From assembly GCA_036559125.1 (NCBI GenBank), contig DATBTT010000017.1, forward strand, positions 1 to 64,000: a stretch of DNA of 64,000 nucleotides. The letters are read 5' to 3'. Positions within the stretch are counted from its first letter, which is position 1. Every line of letters starts with the position of its first letter. Made by a program: the position numbers and the translations under genes. The notes beneath the pieces are model-generated. The model had not been told where the DNA came from. It was given only the letters and a program-made list of their open reading frames with translations, and did not search any database. The DNA comes from JALYTZ01 sp036559125. GTDB lineage: Bacteria > Vulcanimicrobiota > Vulcanimicrobiia > Vulcanimicrobiales > Vulcanimicrobiaceae. Below, one piece after another: positions 8,264 to 18,280 of this stretch.

Positions 8264-10138
8264 ATGCGTACTCGTTGCAGGCCGGTTTCACTAATCATTG
8301 CACTTTCGTTCGTTCTAACCGCCTGCGGTGGCGGCGGTGGCGGGTCCGTCGTTCCGCCGGGGAGCAACGGCCCTATCGTGCAGGGAGGATCGACGGCGTC
8401 GCTCGTTCTCTCCGGTTCTATCGAAAGCGGGAGCGCTCCGCAGCTCCTGGCTAAAGTACGGCGCGCACCGTTCTCGCGCGCGAAGAACGGCGCGCACGCG
8501 CTCGCGACGCTTGTGTTCAACCATATCACCGTGGTCGGCACGCTCTTTCCGGGCGACGCCGGCGCGAGCGTCATTCAAAGCAGCACCAACATTCCCGTCC
8601 CCTCAGGCACCACGTTCAAGGCCTCCGTTCCGTTCTCCAACGTACCCGTTCACAATAACGAGTGGGCGGTCTTGCAGTTCGAGGGCGTCGCGACCGACGG
8701 CAGTCTGATCGCACTGGGTGAACTTGCCGGACTAATCAACGTCGCTGCCACCTCGACGAATTCGGCGACGCTTACTACCACGAGCACGCAGACGTTTCAG
8801 GTCTTCGAGCTTCTGTTGAACAATGGAGAAATCGGCACGTTCGACTTGGATAATACGCCGGCGCTCAATGCGGCGCTGGCCGCCGACGTCGCCGCTACAC
8901 ACGTGGCGCCCGACGTAACGACGGGGCTTTTTAATACCGGTCAGTTACAAAGCATCTTCAACGTCGTCGCTCCGAAGTTCGAGCGCAACCTGAGCGTGAC
9001 CGCGTCCGGCGCAGCCGGCGGATCGGTCGTCATACTGAAGGATTACACCAACGCCGCCGAACTCGCTCTGGCCGCCGATACCCAAGCTTTCTTCACGTTC
9101 TTCACGTTGGATCAACAACTGCCGAAGATTGGAGAGGTGCTTGGCGGCTCGCTCTCCTGCGGAGGCTTTTCGGACAGCCAGCCCGCCCACATTCCAAAAG
9201 ACATCACGCTCGTACCGGCCGCTGTAATTAGCTGCATTTTGCCCAATGGAACCGGTATCGCCTCACTGCGCAACGTCTATGGCGGCCACCTTTTGATCGG
9301 TGTCACGACAAATCCCTATGCGTTCAACCTGTTTGGCCTGCCGGTTTCGAACGGCGCGTTCAAGGGCGCGTATGTGAAGCAATCGGGAACTGCCGCAGGC
9401 GCGACCGCTAGCCTCACGGCGGTTGCGGCATCGACGTCTTTGTCCATTTCCGTGAACGATCCCGCGGGCTTTGCTTTTGGGGCGCCGTTCTTCTCCCAAG
9501 GGGGATCGGCGTTTTCAATGAGTCCGAACTTCGGCACGCAGCCGTTATCGGCGACGCAATTCTCGAATTTCGCTGCGGCTTCCAACTTCAGAATCACGAT
9601 TCCAACGCCTTACTCGGCGACCTCGCATACGCTGACGGTCGACACGTTCAATCCATGGGACATTGCGCCCGCGAACCTGCAGATTTGCGGAGGAATCAAT
9701 TGCTATCCGCTCAACGCTCCGCAGCCGCTCCAAATCGTGCGGCCGTTGGCCGACGCCGGGACCAAGCTCACGTTTTTCAAGTGGGCCGTTGGGGGAGTAG
9801 CGCATGCGATTACGCAGAAAACCGGCGGCGGTTATTCGGTCAGCGTGAGCGGCGCGGGCACCGGTACGCTCTCCACGGTGACCCCTAGCGCGTTGACTCC
9901 TCGCCAGCGGATCGTGATAACGAACTCGTTCCCCTCGGGGACGGTCTTTACCATTACCGCGAAAGACGCGGCTGGAAATACGTATCAAAATAGCGCAGTT
10001 AATGCGAGCACGTTTGGCATCGGATCGGCATCCATAACCATGGACTCGGTGGGCAATCAAATTACGACCAAATCGATCGCGCTATCGTTCACCGCGACCG
10101 GGCCGGGCGCGTTTATTTTGAATTCGATCGGGCCCTAA
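8264..10138 (+). CDS. Large secreted lipoprotein of unknown function
   Basis: A 624-residue protein. The signal sequence ends in the lipobox L-T-A-C, followed by a flexible run of seven glycines with a Ser/Val/Pro linker, typical of proteins tethered far from the membrane. The remainder is rich in Ser, Thr, Ala, Asn and Gly with alternating hydrophobics, suggesting beta-sandwich modules. Four Cys (S-C-G-G-F, I-S-C-I-L, I-C-G-G-I-N-C) could form disulfides. I recognise no enzyme motif. The start is fixed by GAAGGAGTCCGAT before the ATG. Chimeric repeats of this sort are often surface or substrate-binding proteins; that is a guess. Confidence 0.75.
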   Translation: MRTRCRPVSLIIALSFVLTACGGGGGGSVVPPGSNGPIVQGGSTASLVLSGSIESGSAPQLLAKVRRAPFSRAKNGAHALATLVFNHITVVGTLFPGDAGASVIQSSTNIPVPSGTTFKASVPFSNVPVHNNEWAVLQFEGVATDGSLIALGELAGLINVAATSTNSATLTTTSTQTFQVFELLLNNGEIGTFDLDNTPALNAALAADVAATHVAPDVTTGLFNTGQLQSIFNVVAPKFERNLSVTASGAAGGSVVILKDYTNAAELALAADTQAFFTFFTLDQQLPKIGEVLGGSLSCGGFSDSQPAHIPKDITLVPAAVISCILPNGTGIASLRNVYGGHLLIGVTTNPYAFNLFGLPVSNGAFKGAYVKQSGTAAGATASLTAVAASTSLSISVNDPAGFAFGAPFFSQGGSAFSMSPNFGTQPLSATQFSNFAAASNFRITIPTPYSATSHTLTVDTFNPWDIAPANLQICGGINCYPLNAPQPLQIVRPLADAGTKLTFFKWAVGGVAHAITQKTGGGYSVSVSGAGTGTLSTVTPSALTPRQRIVITNSFPSGTVFTITAKDAAGNTYQNSAVNASTFGIGSASITMDSVGNQITTKSIALSFTATGPGAFILNSIGP

Positions 10139-10146
10139 CGTCGTGT

Positions 10147-10163
10147 CGCGAGCAGGACTCGCG
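10147..10163 (+). terminator. Short perfect hairpin after the lipoprotein gene
   Basis: CGCGAG-CAGGA-CTCGCG forms a 6-bp GC-rich stem with a 5-base loop, 9 bases past the stop codon. There is no T-run, so it may be a weak terminator or an mRNA-stabilising end. Confidence 0.3.
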
Positions 10164-10190
10164 TAGCGTCAATTTGCAAGAAACCCGTCT

Positions 10191-10946
10191 ATGAAAATTG
10201 CGGTTACCGGGGCCGGGGGGACGATCGGCTCGCGACTTTGCGCGGATTTGGCCGCCGATCACGACGTCGTTCGCATCGATCTGGCGGGTGCCGGCATAAA
10301 CGCCGACGTCCGCGACCTCGGCGCAATGGTGGAGGCCTTGCGCGGCTGCGAGACGGTCGTCCACCTGGCGGGCGTCGTCGCGGTCGACGCCGATTGGGAG
10401 AGCGTCTACGGCACCAATATCGGCGGAACGTACAACGTCTTCGAGGCCGCGCGCCGAAACGGCCTCAAACGGATCGTGTTCGCGAGTTCGAATCATTGCG
10501 TAGGAATGCACGAAGTGCTCGGGGCGCCGGCGATTTACGCCCCGGGATTCGGGCGCGTCGTCGGAGCTACCGAGCCGTACCGTCCCGACGGATTGTACGG
10601 CGTTTGGAAAGCGTTCGGCGAGACGTTAGGCCGATATTACAGCGACGCTTACGGCATCCAAGTCGCGTGCGTGCGCATCGGATCGATAACCGCCCAGGAC
10701 GATCCGAAGGACGAAAGCGTCCGCCAATCCAGTGGCTGGCTGGGCCTGGACGACGAACAGAAATTCGAGCGTTACGCGGCGACGTGGATGTCCCAACGCG
10801 ACTTTGCGCGGCTGGTGCGAGCGATCGTCGCGTACGACGTGCCCTACGCTGTCGTATACGGAGTCGGCGATAATGCCACGCGTTTTTGGGATCTGGAGCC
10901 GGGGCGCGCAATCTACGGGTTTTGGCCGCTCGACGGCGTACGCTAG
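10191..10946 (+). CDS. NAD-dependent epimerase/dehydratase, uronate-dehydrogenase-like
   Basis: An extended short-chain dehydrogenase of 251 residues. The Rossmann motif is at the start (ITVTGAGGTIG-type: AVTGAGGTIGSRL), D-x-D/A-V-R follows at the second strand, the VVHLAG motif is near 60, and the catalytic YGVWKAFGE (Y-x-x-x-K) is near 143-147. The order S-S-N-H-C-V-G, then Y-G-V-x-K, then R-I-G-S-I matches bacterial uronate dehydrogenases and related sugar-acid enzymes. Those proteins oxidise hexuronates to aldarolactones, and the ~250-270 residue size agrees. Specificity is not certain, and no uronate catabolic genes lie nearby. The 3' end overlaps the convergent panE gene by 4 bases. Confidence 0.8.
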   Translation: MKIAVTGAGGTIGSRLCADLAADHDVVRIDLAGAGINADVRDLGAMVEALRGCETVVHLAGVVAVDADWESVYGTNIGGTYNVFEAARRNGLKRIVFASSNHCVGMHEVLGAPAIYAPGFGRVVGATEPYRPDGLYGVWKAFGETLGRYYSDAYGIQVACVRIGSITAQDDPKDESVRQSSGWLGLDDEQKFERYAATWMSQRDFARLVRAIVAYDVPYAVVYGVGDNATRFWDLEPGRAIYGFWPLDGVR

Positions 10947-11863
10947 CGCATCGATTCCTTGGCCTTGATGAGTCTGACCATGGCGTCGTTGTAGGGGGTC
11001 GGCACGTTGGTGCGGCGTCCCGCCGCGCAGACCGCGCCGTTGATGTGATCGATTTCGCTTGGATGTCCCGATTCCAAATCGAAAGCCATCGAGCTTTTCG
11101 AGTCGGCGCCCACCGCAATCACCTCGGTGACGTATTGCCATGGGTTGACGAACGGGAGGTTGATCTTCAGCGCTGCGGCGACCGCTGCCGCTTCTTCGGC
11201 CAGCGCTTCGGACAATCGAGCGGCGTTCGCGTCCTTGGGTATGGCGCCGGCCTCGCAGTCCAACAATGCGCTCACGGCATTTATCGCCGCATTCGCAACC
11301 AGTTTTCCCCAGAGGTGCGGCCGGATGTCGTACACGACGGCGGCGCGCATCCCGCTCTCGCTGAGTAGCGTCGCTACGTTGCGCGACGTCGCGGGCGACG
11401 CACCACCCGAGCCGATAATCGTGCTGCCCTCTCCCGAACTGCGAACGCGCCCGGGCCCGACCGTGAGCGACGACTCCGTCGTTATGCCCAAGACCACGGG
11501 AACGGCTCCGCCGAGCGCGGCCTTTATTGAATCTTCGTTACCCACGCCGTTTTGCAGCGATACGATCGGCGTCGTTGGGTTGAGTTCGCTCGCGAATGCG
11601 CGCAGCGCGCGCAATGTGTCGACCGCCTTTACGAACAAGAAAATTGCAGTCGAACCGAAGAGGTCCCGCGGCGTGCGGGCCACCCGGACCGGACGAGCCT
11701 CCGCCTCGTTTACCGAAAGGCCGTGCGTACCGATTTCTGCGAGCGTCGCGGGATTGCTGTCGAGCATCGTGACGTCGCACGTCGAGGCCAGATGAAAGCC
11801 GTAGAGCGTTCCCATCGCTCCAGCGCCGATGATGCCAACGCGATTTTTACCTTGCTGCTCCAT
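10943..11863 (-). CDS. panE: Ketopantoate reductase (2-dehydropantoate 2-reductase)
   Basis: Reduces 2-dehydropantoate to pantoate with NADPH, in coenzyme A synthesis. The 306-residue protein begins with a dinucleotide motif I-G-A-G-A-M-G-T-L-Y, carries the catalytic Lys in W-G-K-L-V-A-N-A-A-I-N-A-V-S-A-L, and has the substrate-binding S-M-A-F-D-L-E-x-G-x-x-x-E-I-D-x-I-N-G segment with its conserved Glu. All family landmarks are intact and length is normal. It starts 3 bases after mlaD ends and is the last gene of the gmk-to-panE run. The family also includes close 2-hydroxyacid reductases, so ketopantoate is likely rather than proven. Confidence 0.88.
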   Translation of the reverse strand: MEQQGKNRVGIIGAGAMGTLYGFHLASTCDVTMLDSNPATLAEIGTHGLSVNEAEARPVRVARTPRDLFGSTAIFLFVKAVDTLRALRAFASELNPTTPIVSLQNGVGNEDSIKAALGGAVPVVLGITTESSLTVGPGRVRSSGEGSTIIGSGGASPATSRNVATLLSESGMRAAVVYDIRPHLWGKLVANAAINAVSALLDCEAGAIPKDANAARLSEALAEEAAAVAAALKINLPFVNPWQYVTEVIAVGADSKSSMAFDLESGHPSEIDHINGAVCAAGRRTNVPTPYNDAMVRLIKAKESMR

Positions 11864-11866
11864 TGT

Positions 11867-13447
11867 CTAAAACTGCAGTTGTATGCCGAAGACGGTGCGC
11901 CGCTCTGGGTGCGTTATGTCGCGTTGCCCCAAGAACAATCTGGCGAATTGCGTAACGCTCAAATTGCCGTAGACGTCGACGGTGGGTCTGCGCGGATCGT
12001 ACGCCCGCCCTTCGAGGCCGAAGCGCCCTTTTTCGTAGCCGCCTAAGACGCCGAAGCGCGAGTAGAGTATGCCCGCGCCGACGTACGCGGTTTGGCCGAC
12101 GCGCTCGCGTGCCGCGAAATTGTAACTTGTCTTCGCGCCGATATCGTTCGCACCGACCAGAAAGTTCGTTCCACCGACCGGAAGCAACACCAAATTGACG
12201 TCCGTTTGGGGTCCGCGATCGTTGGTGAGCAACGGATTAACGCCCGTAACTTTTTGTTTGTCGAGCTCGCTGAAACGCAATTGAATCGCATAGAGATTGC
12301 GGACGATGTGTCCAAGACCGGCCTTTGCCTTCGCCGCGGTAGCCTCGCGCCGCTGCGACGCGGGAAGCGGCGACTGCGCCGGCGATACCGGCGGCAGCGG
12401 AGCCCCGCGCGGCAGCGCGGAGCCGCTGGGTACGGGATACGGCGTGGCGCCCGCATCCACGCCGTAGACACTGCTCGTGCCGCCGAAGGTCGCCAACAGC
12501 GAGTTTGCTTTCTGCGTCGCCGCATCGAGCTCGGCAACCGTGTCGCGCAACTGCGCCTGTGTTTGAGGGCTGCCCGTCACGTTGCGCAAATCCTTGGTCA
12601 AATCGGCGACCGTCAGCGTGAGATCGGCGATGTTTTGCGTGGTCGCCAGCAAATTGCCCTTGAGCTGTTTGTTCGTAGAGAGATCGCGTAACGAATCCAT
12701 CGATTGATTCAGCGCGACTGCGGTCCGATTGAGCGAACCCAACAGCGTGTCGATCTGATGCGAATTGCGACCGACGGTTCCGTTGAGGGTCGCGGTAAGT
12801 TGATCGATGTTGCTACTTGCTTGCGTCACGCTCGTCTGTAGCGTGTCTGCAATCTGTTTGACTTGGGCGAAAAGCTGCGTCGTGTTTCGATTCGCGGTGA
12901 CCGTAATCTCGTTGGCGTTATCGAGGGTGGTTTGAAGTTTTGCAAGCAGGCGCGGTTCGCTGGTCTGCAGCACCGTCAGCATCGCGTCAAGCCTTTTGAT
13001 TTCGCCCTGGCCTTCGTTCAGAAGGTCGGCGATCGAAGCGCTGTCCTGGCCGTGCGGCTGATCCGAAACGGGGAGCACGCGTCGCTCGAGCACGGCGATC
13101 GGTTGCGGCTGCGGCGGAGGCGGCGGAACGATGATGAGGCTGGGCGATCCCGTCAAGGGCGCTTGAATCAGGAACTTCGAGGAACGCGGAATGTCGATAT
13201 CGCGGTTCACGGCGATGATGACGTCCACTGTATTGTCGCCGAGCAACTCGATCGAATCCACCGTCCCGACCGTGACACCCGAGAAATAGACGAGCGCGCC
13301 CGTCGGCAAGCCGGCGGCCGAGTTAAAATGAATACCCACTTTATAGCCCGAGTGGCGCGTTCCAAAGTCCGTGATGACGTAGAACACGCCGAAGAGCAAC
13401 AGGAGGGCCAGCAGGGCAAAAACGCCGACTTGAGCTTGCTTCGTCAT
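11867..13447 (-). CDS. mlaD: MlaD-like MCE protein with C-terminal beta-barrel-like domain
   Basis: Substrate-binding component of the Mla lipid transporter, much longer (526 residues) than E. coli MlaD (about 180). Residues 8-27 are an inner-membrane anchor, and 33-109 an MCE domain (Y-K-V-G-I-H-F, A-G-L-x-x-G-A-x-V, G-V-x-V-G-x-V). Residues 135-325 are a long Thr/Asn/Gln-rich helix predicted to be coiled coil, and 330-372 a Pro/Ala linker. Residues 380-526 are alternating-hydrophobic beta-strands ending in the aromatic Q-L-Q-F, a typical outer-membrane barrel end. An MlaD joined to an outer-membrane barrel has been described in diderm Firmicutes (Veillonella) as a one-protein bridge across the envelope; this looks the same. 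It follows mlaF after a 100-base gap that contains a repeat. Confidence 0.88.
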   Translation of the reverse strand: MTKQAQVGVFALLALLLLFGVFYVITDFGTRHSGYKVGIHFNSAAGLPTGALVYFSGVTVGTVDSIELLGDNTVDVIIAVNRDIDIPRSSKFLIQAPLTGSPSLIIVPPPPPQPQPIAVLERRVLPVSDQPHGQDSASIADLLNEGQGEIKRLDAMLTVLQTSEPRLLAKLQTTLDNANEITVTANRNTTQLFAQVKQIADTLQTSVTQASSNIDQLTATLNGTVGRNSHQIDTLLGSLNRTAVALNQSMDSLRDLSTNKQLKGNLLATTQNIADLTLTVADLTKDLRNVTGSPQTQAQLRDTVAELDAATQKANSLLATFGGTSSVYGVDAGATPYPVPSGSALPRGAPLPPVSPAQSPLPASQRREATAAKAKAGLGHIVRNLYAIQLRFSELDKQKVTGVNPLLTNDRGPQTDVNLVLLPVGGTNFLVGANDIGAKTSYNFAARERVGQTAYVGAGILYSRFGVLGGYEKGRFGLEGRAYDPRRPTVDVYGNLSVTQFARLFLGQRDITHPERRTVFGIQLQF

Positions 13448-13461
13448 ACCGTACGTGCCTT

Positions 13462-13558
13462 ATTCCCCACCCCTAACCGAGTGTCATGGCTGCCTCGTCC
13501 TGCGAGCCCGCAGCCGTCGACCTTCGAGCGACCCCGGGTTACGGGGGTTAGAGGGGGA
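13462..13558. repeat. Imperfect inverted repeat between mlaF and mlaD
   Basis: CCCCACCCCTAACC near the mlaD start is mirrored by GGGTTACGGGGGTTAGAGGGGG at the mlaF end; the mlaF stop codon lies inside the right arm. CCCCTAACCCC-type repeats are common mobile short repeats in bacteria. It could fold in the mRNA and adjust mlaD expression relative to mlaF. I see no further coding in this 100-base gap. Confidence 0.4.
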
Positions 13559-14303
13559 TTGGGCCGACCTCGCTTCCTTGTAGGAATTGTTGAACGATAG
13601 GGTTCATCGACTGCTTGATTTCTTCGACCGTGCCGTAGGCGATAATGGCCCCTTCGAAAAGCATCGCGACGTAGTCGGCCATCATGTAGATCGATTGCAA
13701 ATCGTGCGAGATGACCACAGCCGTGGCGTTGAGCTTCTGCCGCAGCCGCTTGATCGTATCGGTCAGTAAGTGCGTGACGATCGGATCGAGGCCGGTGGTC
13801 GGTTCGTCGTAGAGGACGACGTCGGGATTCGTGACGACGGCGCGCGCGAAGCCCGCACGTTTGAGCATTCCGCCCGACAGTTCGCTCGGAAAATTGTCGT
13901 ACGTGTGCGACAAGCCGACGCTGTCGAGCGTTTGGAGGACCACGTCCTTGATCTCCTTCTCCGACAGCGATGTGTGCTCGCGCAGCGGCAACGCGATGTT
14001 GTCGCCGATGGTCATGCTGTCGAACAGCGCCGCGAACTGAAATGCGAAGCCTATTTTGCTTCGCATGTCGATCAGCTCGCTCTCGGGCATGTGGCAAATA
14101 TCCCGATCGCGCACGTAGACATGGCCGGCCTCGGGTTTGCGCAAGCCATCGAGCAGGCGCAGGATCGTCGACTTGCCCGCTCCCGAAAGGCCGATGATGC
14201 ACGTGATCGCTCCGTCGACCACGTCGAGCGAACAATTCTGCAGTACCACGCGGTCGCCGTATCGCAACGTAACGTCGTCGAGCTTCGCGATGAGGTTAGG
14301 CAC
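13548..14303 (-). CDS. mlaF: Mla lipid ABC transporter, ATP-binding protein
   Basis: Energises lipid movement by the MlaE/MlaD complex. A 251-residue ABC ATPase with Walker A I-G-L-S-G-A-G-K-S-T, signature L-S-G-G-M-L-K-R-A, and Walker B V-V-L-Y-D-E-P-T-T-G-L-D-P followed by the switch His (V-V-I-S-H-D). The signature LSGGM rather than LSGGQ is characteristic of the MlaF/TTG1-type branch. The GTG start at 14303 follows mlaE by 8 bases. Every catalytic residue is present. Confidence 0.95.
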   Translation of the reverse strand: MPNLIAKLDDVTLRYGDRVVLQNCSLDVVDGAITCIIGLSGAGKSTILRLLDGLRKPEAGHVYVRDRDICHMPESELIDMRSKIGFAFQFAALFDSMTIGDNIALPLREHTSLSEKEIKDVVLQTLDSVGLSHTYDNFPSELSGGMLKRAGFARAVVTNPDVVLYDEPTTGLDPIVTHLLTDTIKRLRQKLNATAVVISHDLQSIYMMADYVAMLFEGAIIAYGTVEEIKQSMNPIVQQFLQGSEVGPIPL

Positions 14304-14311
14304 CGGCGGCG

Positions 14312-15088
14312 CTACCCTCCCCCGAACAGCAAGTACGAGAGAACGAAGTTGGAGATGAAAATCAAGATGATCGAGGTCACGACCGCGCCTGTGGTGGCTT
14401 TGCCGACACCCGCGGCGCCGCCGCGCGTGCTCAATCCTTGATAGCTCCCGACCATCGCAATGATGATCGCAAAGATGACCGATTTAAACAGACCCTTGAC
14501 GAAGTCTTCGAATCCGATGGTCTGCCGTGCCGAACTGATGAACACGTCGTAACTGATGTGCGCGTAGGTTTGCGCGATCCACATGCCGCCGACGATCGAA
14601 ACGATGTCGGCGAAGATGGTGAGCAGCGGCAGCATGATCACGAGCGCCAACAGGCGAGGCACGACCAGAAATCGCGCGGGCGCGAGCCCCAGCGATTGCA
14701 ACGCCTCGACCTGCTCGGTGACGACCATCGAACCGATTTCCGCTGCGATCGCCGCACCCACGCGACCGGCGACAACGACCGCCGAAAGCATTGGCCCCAG
14801 TTCGCGTGCCGACGTGTAGGCGACGGCGCCGCCGACGATATTGGCTACTCCGTACTGCACGGCTTGCTGCGCGGATTCGAGCGAAAACACCATGCCGGTA
14901 AAGAGTGAAGTCAGCAGCACGATGATCAACGAGAGAAAGCCGAGCTGATAGCATTGATTGATCGTTTCGGCAAAGCGAATGCGCAGTTTGGCGATAAAAC
15001 CAACGGTCTCGCCCCCCAGCTGCGTGATGCCGCCGGCGTATTCGAAGAGATTGGTCGTAGCTTTACCGACGTCCTCGAGTACTTTCAC
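14312..15088 (-). CDS. mlaE: Mla lipid ABC transporter, permease
   Basis: MlaE/YrbE-family inner-membrane permease of 258 residues with about five to six hydrophobic segments. The conserved E-L-G-P-M-L-S-A-V-V-V-A-G-R-V-G-A-A-I-A-A-E-type loop and E-x-M-V-x-x-Q-V-E-A-L-x-x-L-G pattern are present in the middle (residues 110-150). It forms the membrane core to which MlaF and MlaD attach. The GTG start overlaps the stop of the upstream small gene by 4 bases. No MlaB STAS protein, MlaA or MlaC gene is present nearby, consistent with the minimal EFD layout of barrel-fused systems. Confidence 0.95.
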   Translation of the reverse strand: MKVLEDVGKATTNLFEYAGGITQLGGETVGFIAKLRIRFAETINQCYQLGFLSLIIVLLTSLFTGMVFSLESAQQAVQYGVANIVGGAVAYTSARELGPMLSAVVVAGRVGAAIAAEIGSMVVTEQVEALQSLGLAPARFLVVPRLLALVIMLPLLTIFADIVSIVGGMWIAQTYAHISYDVFISSARQTIGFEDFVKGLFKSVIFAIIIAMVGSYQGLSTRGGAAGVGKATTGAVVTSIILIFISNFVLSYLLFGGG

Positions 15089-15423
15089 GAATCGACGCTT
15101 TCCGCGTCCGCGAGCACTTGGCGAGTAGCTTCGATGCGTCGCACCGCAACGCCGCGCTCCGCGCTGAGGTTGAAATGTACCTGATTGACGTGTTCCAGGC
15201 GTTTGTCGACCGAGCGCAGATGCGCGCGGGCTTCCTTTTCGAAGCCGGTGAAATAGGCGCGCACGGCCGTGACGTAGTCGGCGCGTTCTCGATCGTCCGC
15301 CTCACCCGCTGCCAGCAACGCTTCGATGCGAGCCTGGGCGCTCTTCATTTTCTTTTCGGTAACGTAGAATTCGCCCACGTGTGCCACGAGAGCCGCGAAC
15401 GCGTCGCTATCGTGCATTAGCAA
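15085..15423 (-). CDS. Small helical protein coupled to the Mla operon
   Basis: This 112-residue protein is almost entirely charged amphipathic helix (many Glu, Arg, Ala, Leu), probably coiled coil, with no membrane segment or Cys. It overlaps rph by 17 bases at its start and mlaE by 4 at its end, so it must be co-translated with both. I recognise no family. A cytoplasmic accessory to MlaE/MlaF (the slot often filled by MlaB) is conceivable, but no STAS motif is visible. It could equally be linked to rph. Confidence 0.65.
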   Translation of the reverse strand: MLMHDSDAFAALVAHVGEFYVTEKKMKSAQARIEALLAAGEADDRERADYVTAVRAYFTGFEKEARAHLRSVDKRLEHVNQVHFNLSAERGVAVRRIEATRQVLADAESVDS

Positions 15424-16156
15424 GGATAGGGTAACCCAGCGGCTCGACCACGGCGCGCTGGATGGCGAGCAGCCGGGTTATGCCGCCTTCGCCCAGGGCT
15501 AAGAGCGTGTCGAGCTCGGCACGGGAGAACGGCGTCGCCTCGGCCGTGCCCTGAATCTCGACGAACGTGCCCGCGTCGGTCATGAACACGTTCATATCCG
15601 TTTCGGCTTGGCTATCCTCTTCGTACGCTAAATCCAGCACCGGCCGGCCGGCCACGATCCCGACGCTGGTTGCCGCGATCTGACCGACGAGCGGCCAGGT
15701 GCGCGCGTTGCGGGGATCGTGCGTTTTTAGCAATGCCAGAGCCAGCGCGACCCAGGCTCCCGTAACCGCCGCGGTGCGCGTACCTCCGTCGGCCTGCAAG
15801 ACGTCGCAATCGAGCCACACGCTGCGCTCGCCGAGCTTCGCCATGTCCGTCACCGCGCGCAGCGCGCGGCCGATGATGCGCTGAATTTCGTGCGTGCGGC
15901 CGCCGACTTTACCCTTGGACGCCTCTCGTGCGGTGCGTTCTTGCGTCGCGCGGGGAAGCATGGAGTATTCCGCCGTCACCCAGCCCGTGCCGCGGCCCTT
16001 CATCCAGTGCGGTACCTTCTCGTCGACGCTCGCCGCGCAAAGGACGCGCGTGTTGCCGACGGTGATCAACGCGCTGCCTTCGGCGTACTTTAAATAGTGC
16101 GGTTCGATGGTGACCGGACGAAGTTCGTCGGGCATGCGTCCGTCAAAACGGTTCAT
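15407..16156 (-). CDS. rph: Ribonuclease PH
   Basis: Phosphorolytic 3'-to-5' exoribonuclease that trims tRNA precursors. It has 249 residues with the family sequence from the start (R-x-x-x-E-L-R-P-V), the G-R-G-T-G-W-V-T-A-E-Y-S-M-L-P-R-A-T stretch, the R-T-H-E-I-Q-R-I-I-G-R-A-L-R segment with phosphate-binding arginines, and D-C-D-V-L-Q-A-D-G-G-T-R-T. The C-terminus D-x-x-Y-x-E-D-x-x-A-x-x-D-M-N-V is also intact. The start at ATG 16156 gives the standard length. Confidence 0.96.
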   Translation of the reverse strand: MNRFDGRMPDELRPVTIEPHYLKYAEGSALITVGNTRVLCAASVDEKVPHWMKGRGTGWVTAEYSMLPRATQERTAREASKGKVGGRTHEIQRIIGRALRAVTDMAKLGERSVWLDCDVLQADGGTRTAAVTGAWVALALALLKTHDPRNARTWPLVGQIAATSVGIVAGRPVLDLAYEEDSQAETDMNVFMTDAGTFVEIQGTAEATPFSRAELDTLLALGEGGITRLLAIQRAVVEPLGYPILANAR

Positions 16157-16177
16157 ATCTGCGGCGTTTTCCCTTAA

Positions 16178-18016
<1,839 letters not shown>

Positions 18017-18049
18017 GATGCAAGGCGCTCCCCTGGGATCAGAGTGGTT

Positions 18050-18280
18050 TTACTTGATGCTCTCGCGCGTGCGATGGAACTGGATCTTGCCGTCCGCGAT
18101 CTCGTTGAGCGCCGTCGAGACGGGTTTGTTGAGGTTGACGTGTTCGGTCAAGGCCAGGTCCGGGTGGTTGTTGAGTTGCTTGGCCCGCTTGGTCGCTACG
18201 TTGACCAAACTAAACTTGGAGTCGACATGCCCCATGAGCGCGTCCAAGTCGCCAAATACCGAGATCTTACTTTTAGCCAT
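18050..18280 (-). CDS. rpoZ: DNA-directed RNA polymerase omega subunit
   Basis: A 76-residue protein directly after gmk, the classic genomic position for omega. It shows the short core F-S-L-V-N-V-A-T-K-R-A-K-Q-L, matching the conserved Y-x-L-V-x-x-A-x-x-R-A-R-Q-L of omega, and the later K-P-V-x-x-A-L-N-E-I-A-x-G-K-I pattern. Omega assists beta-prime folding in RNA polymerase assembly. The start codon overlaps the gmk stop. Confidence 0.9.
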   Translation of the reverse strand: MAKSKISVFGDLDALMGHVDSKFSLVNVATKRAKQLNNHPDLALTEHVNLNKPVSTALNEIADGKIQFHRTRESIK

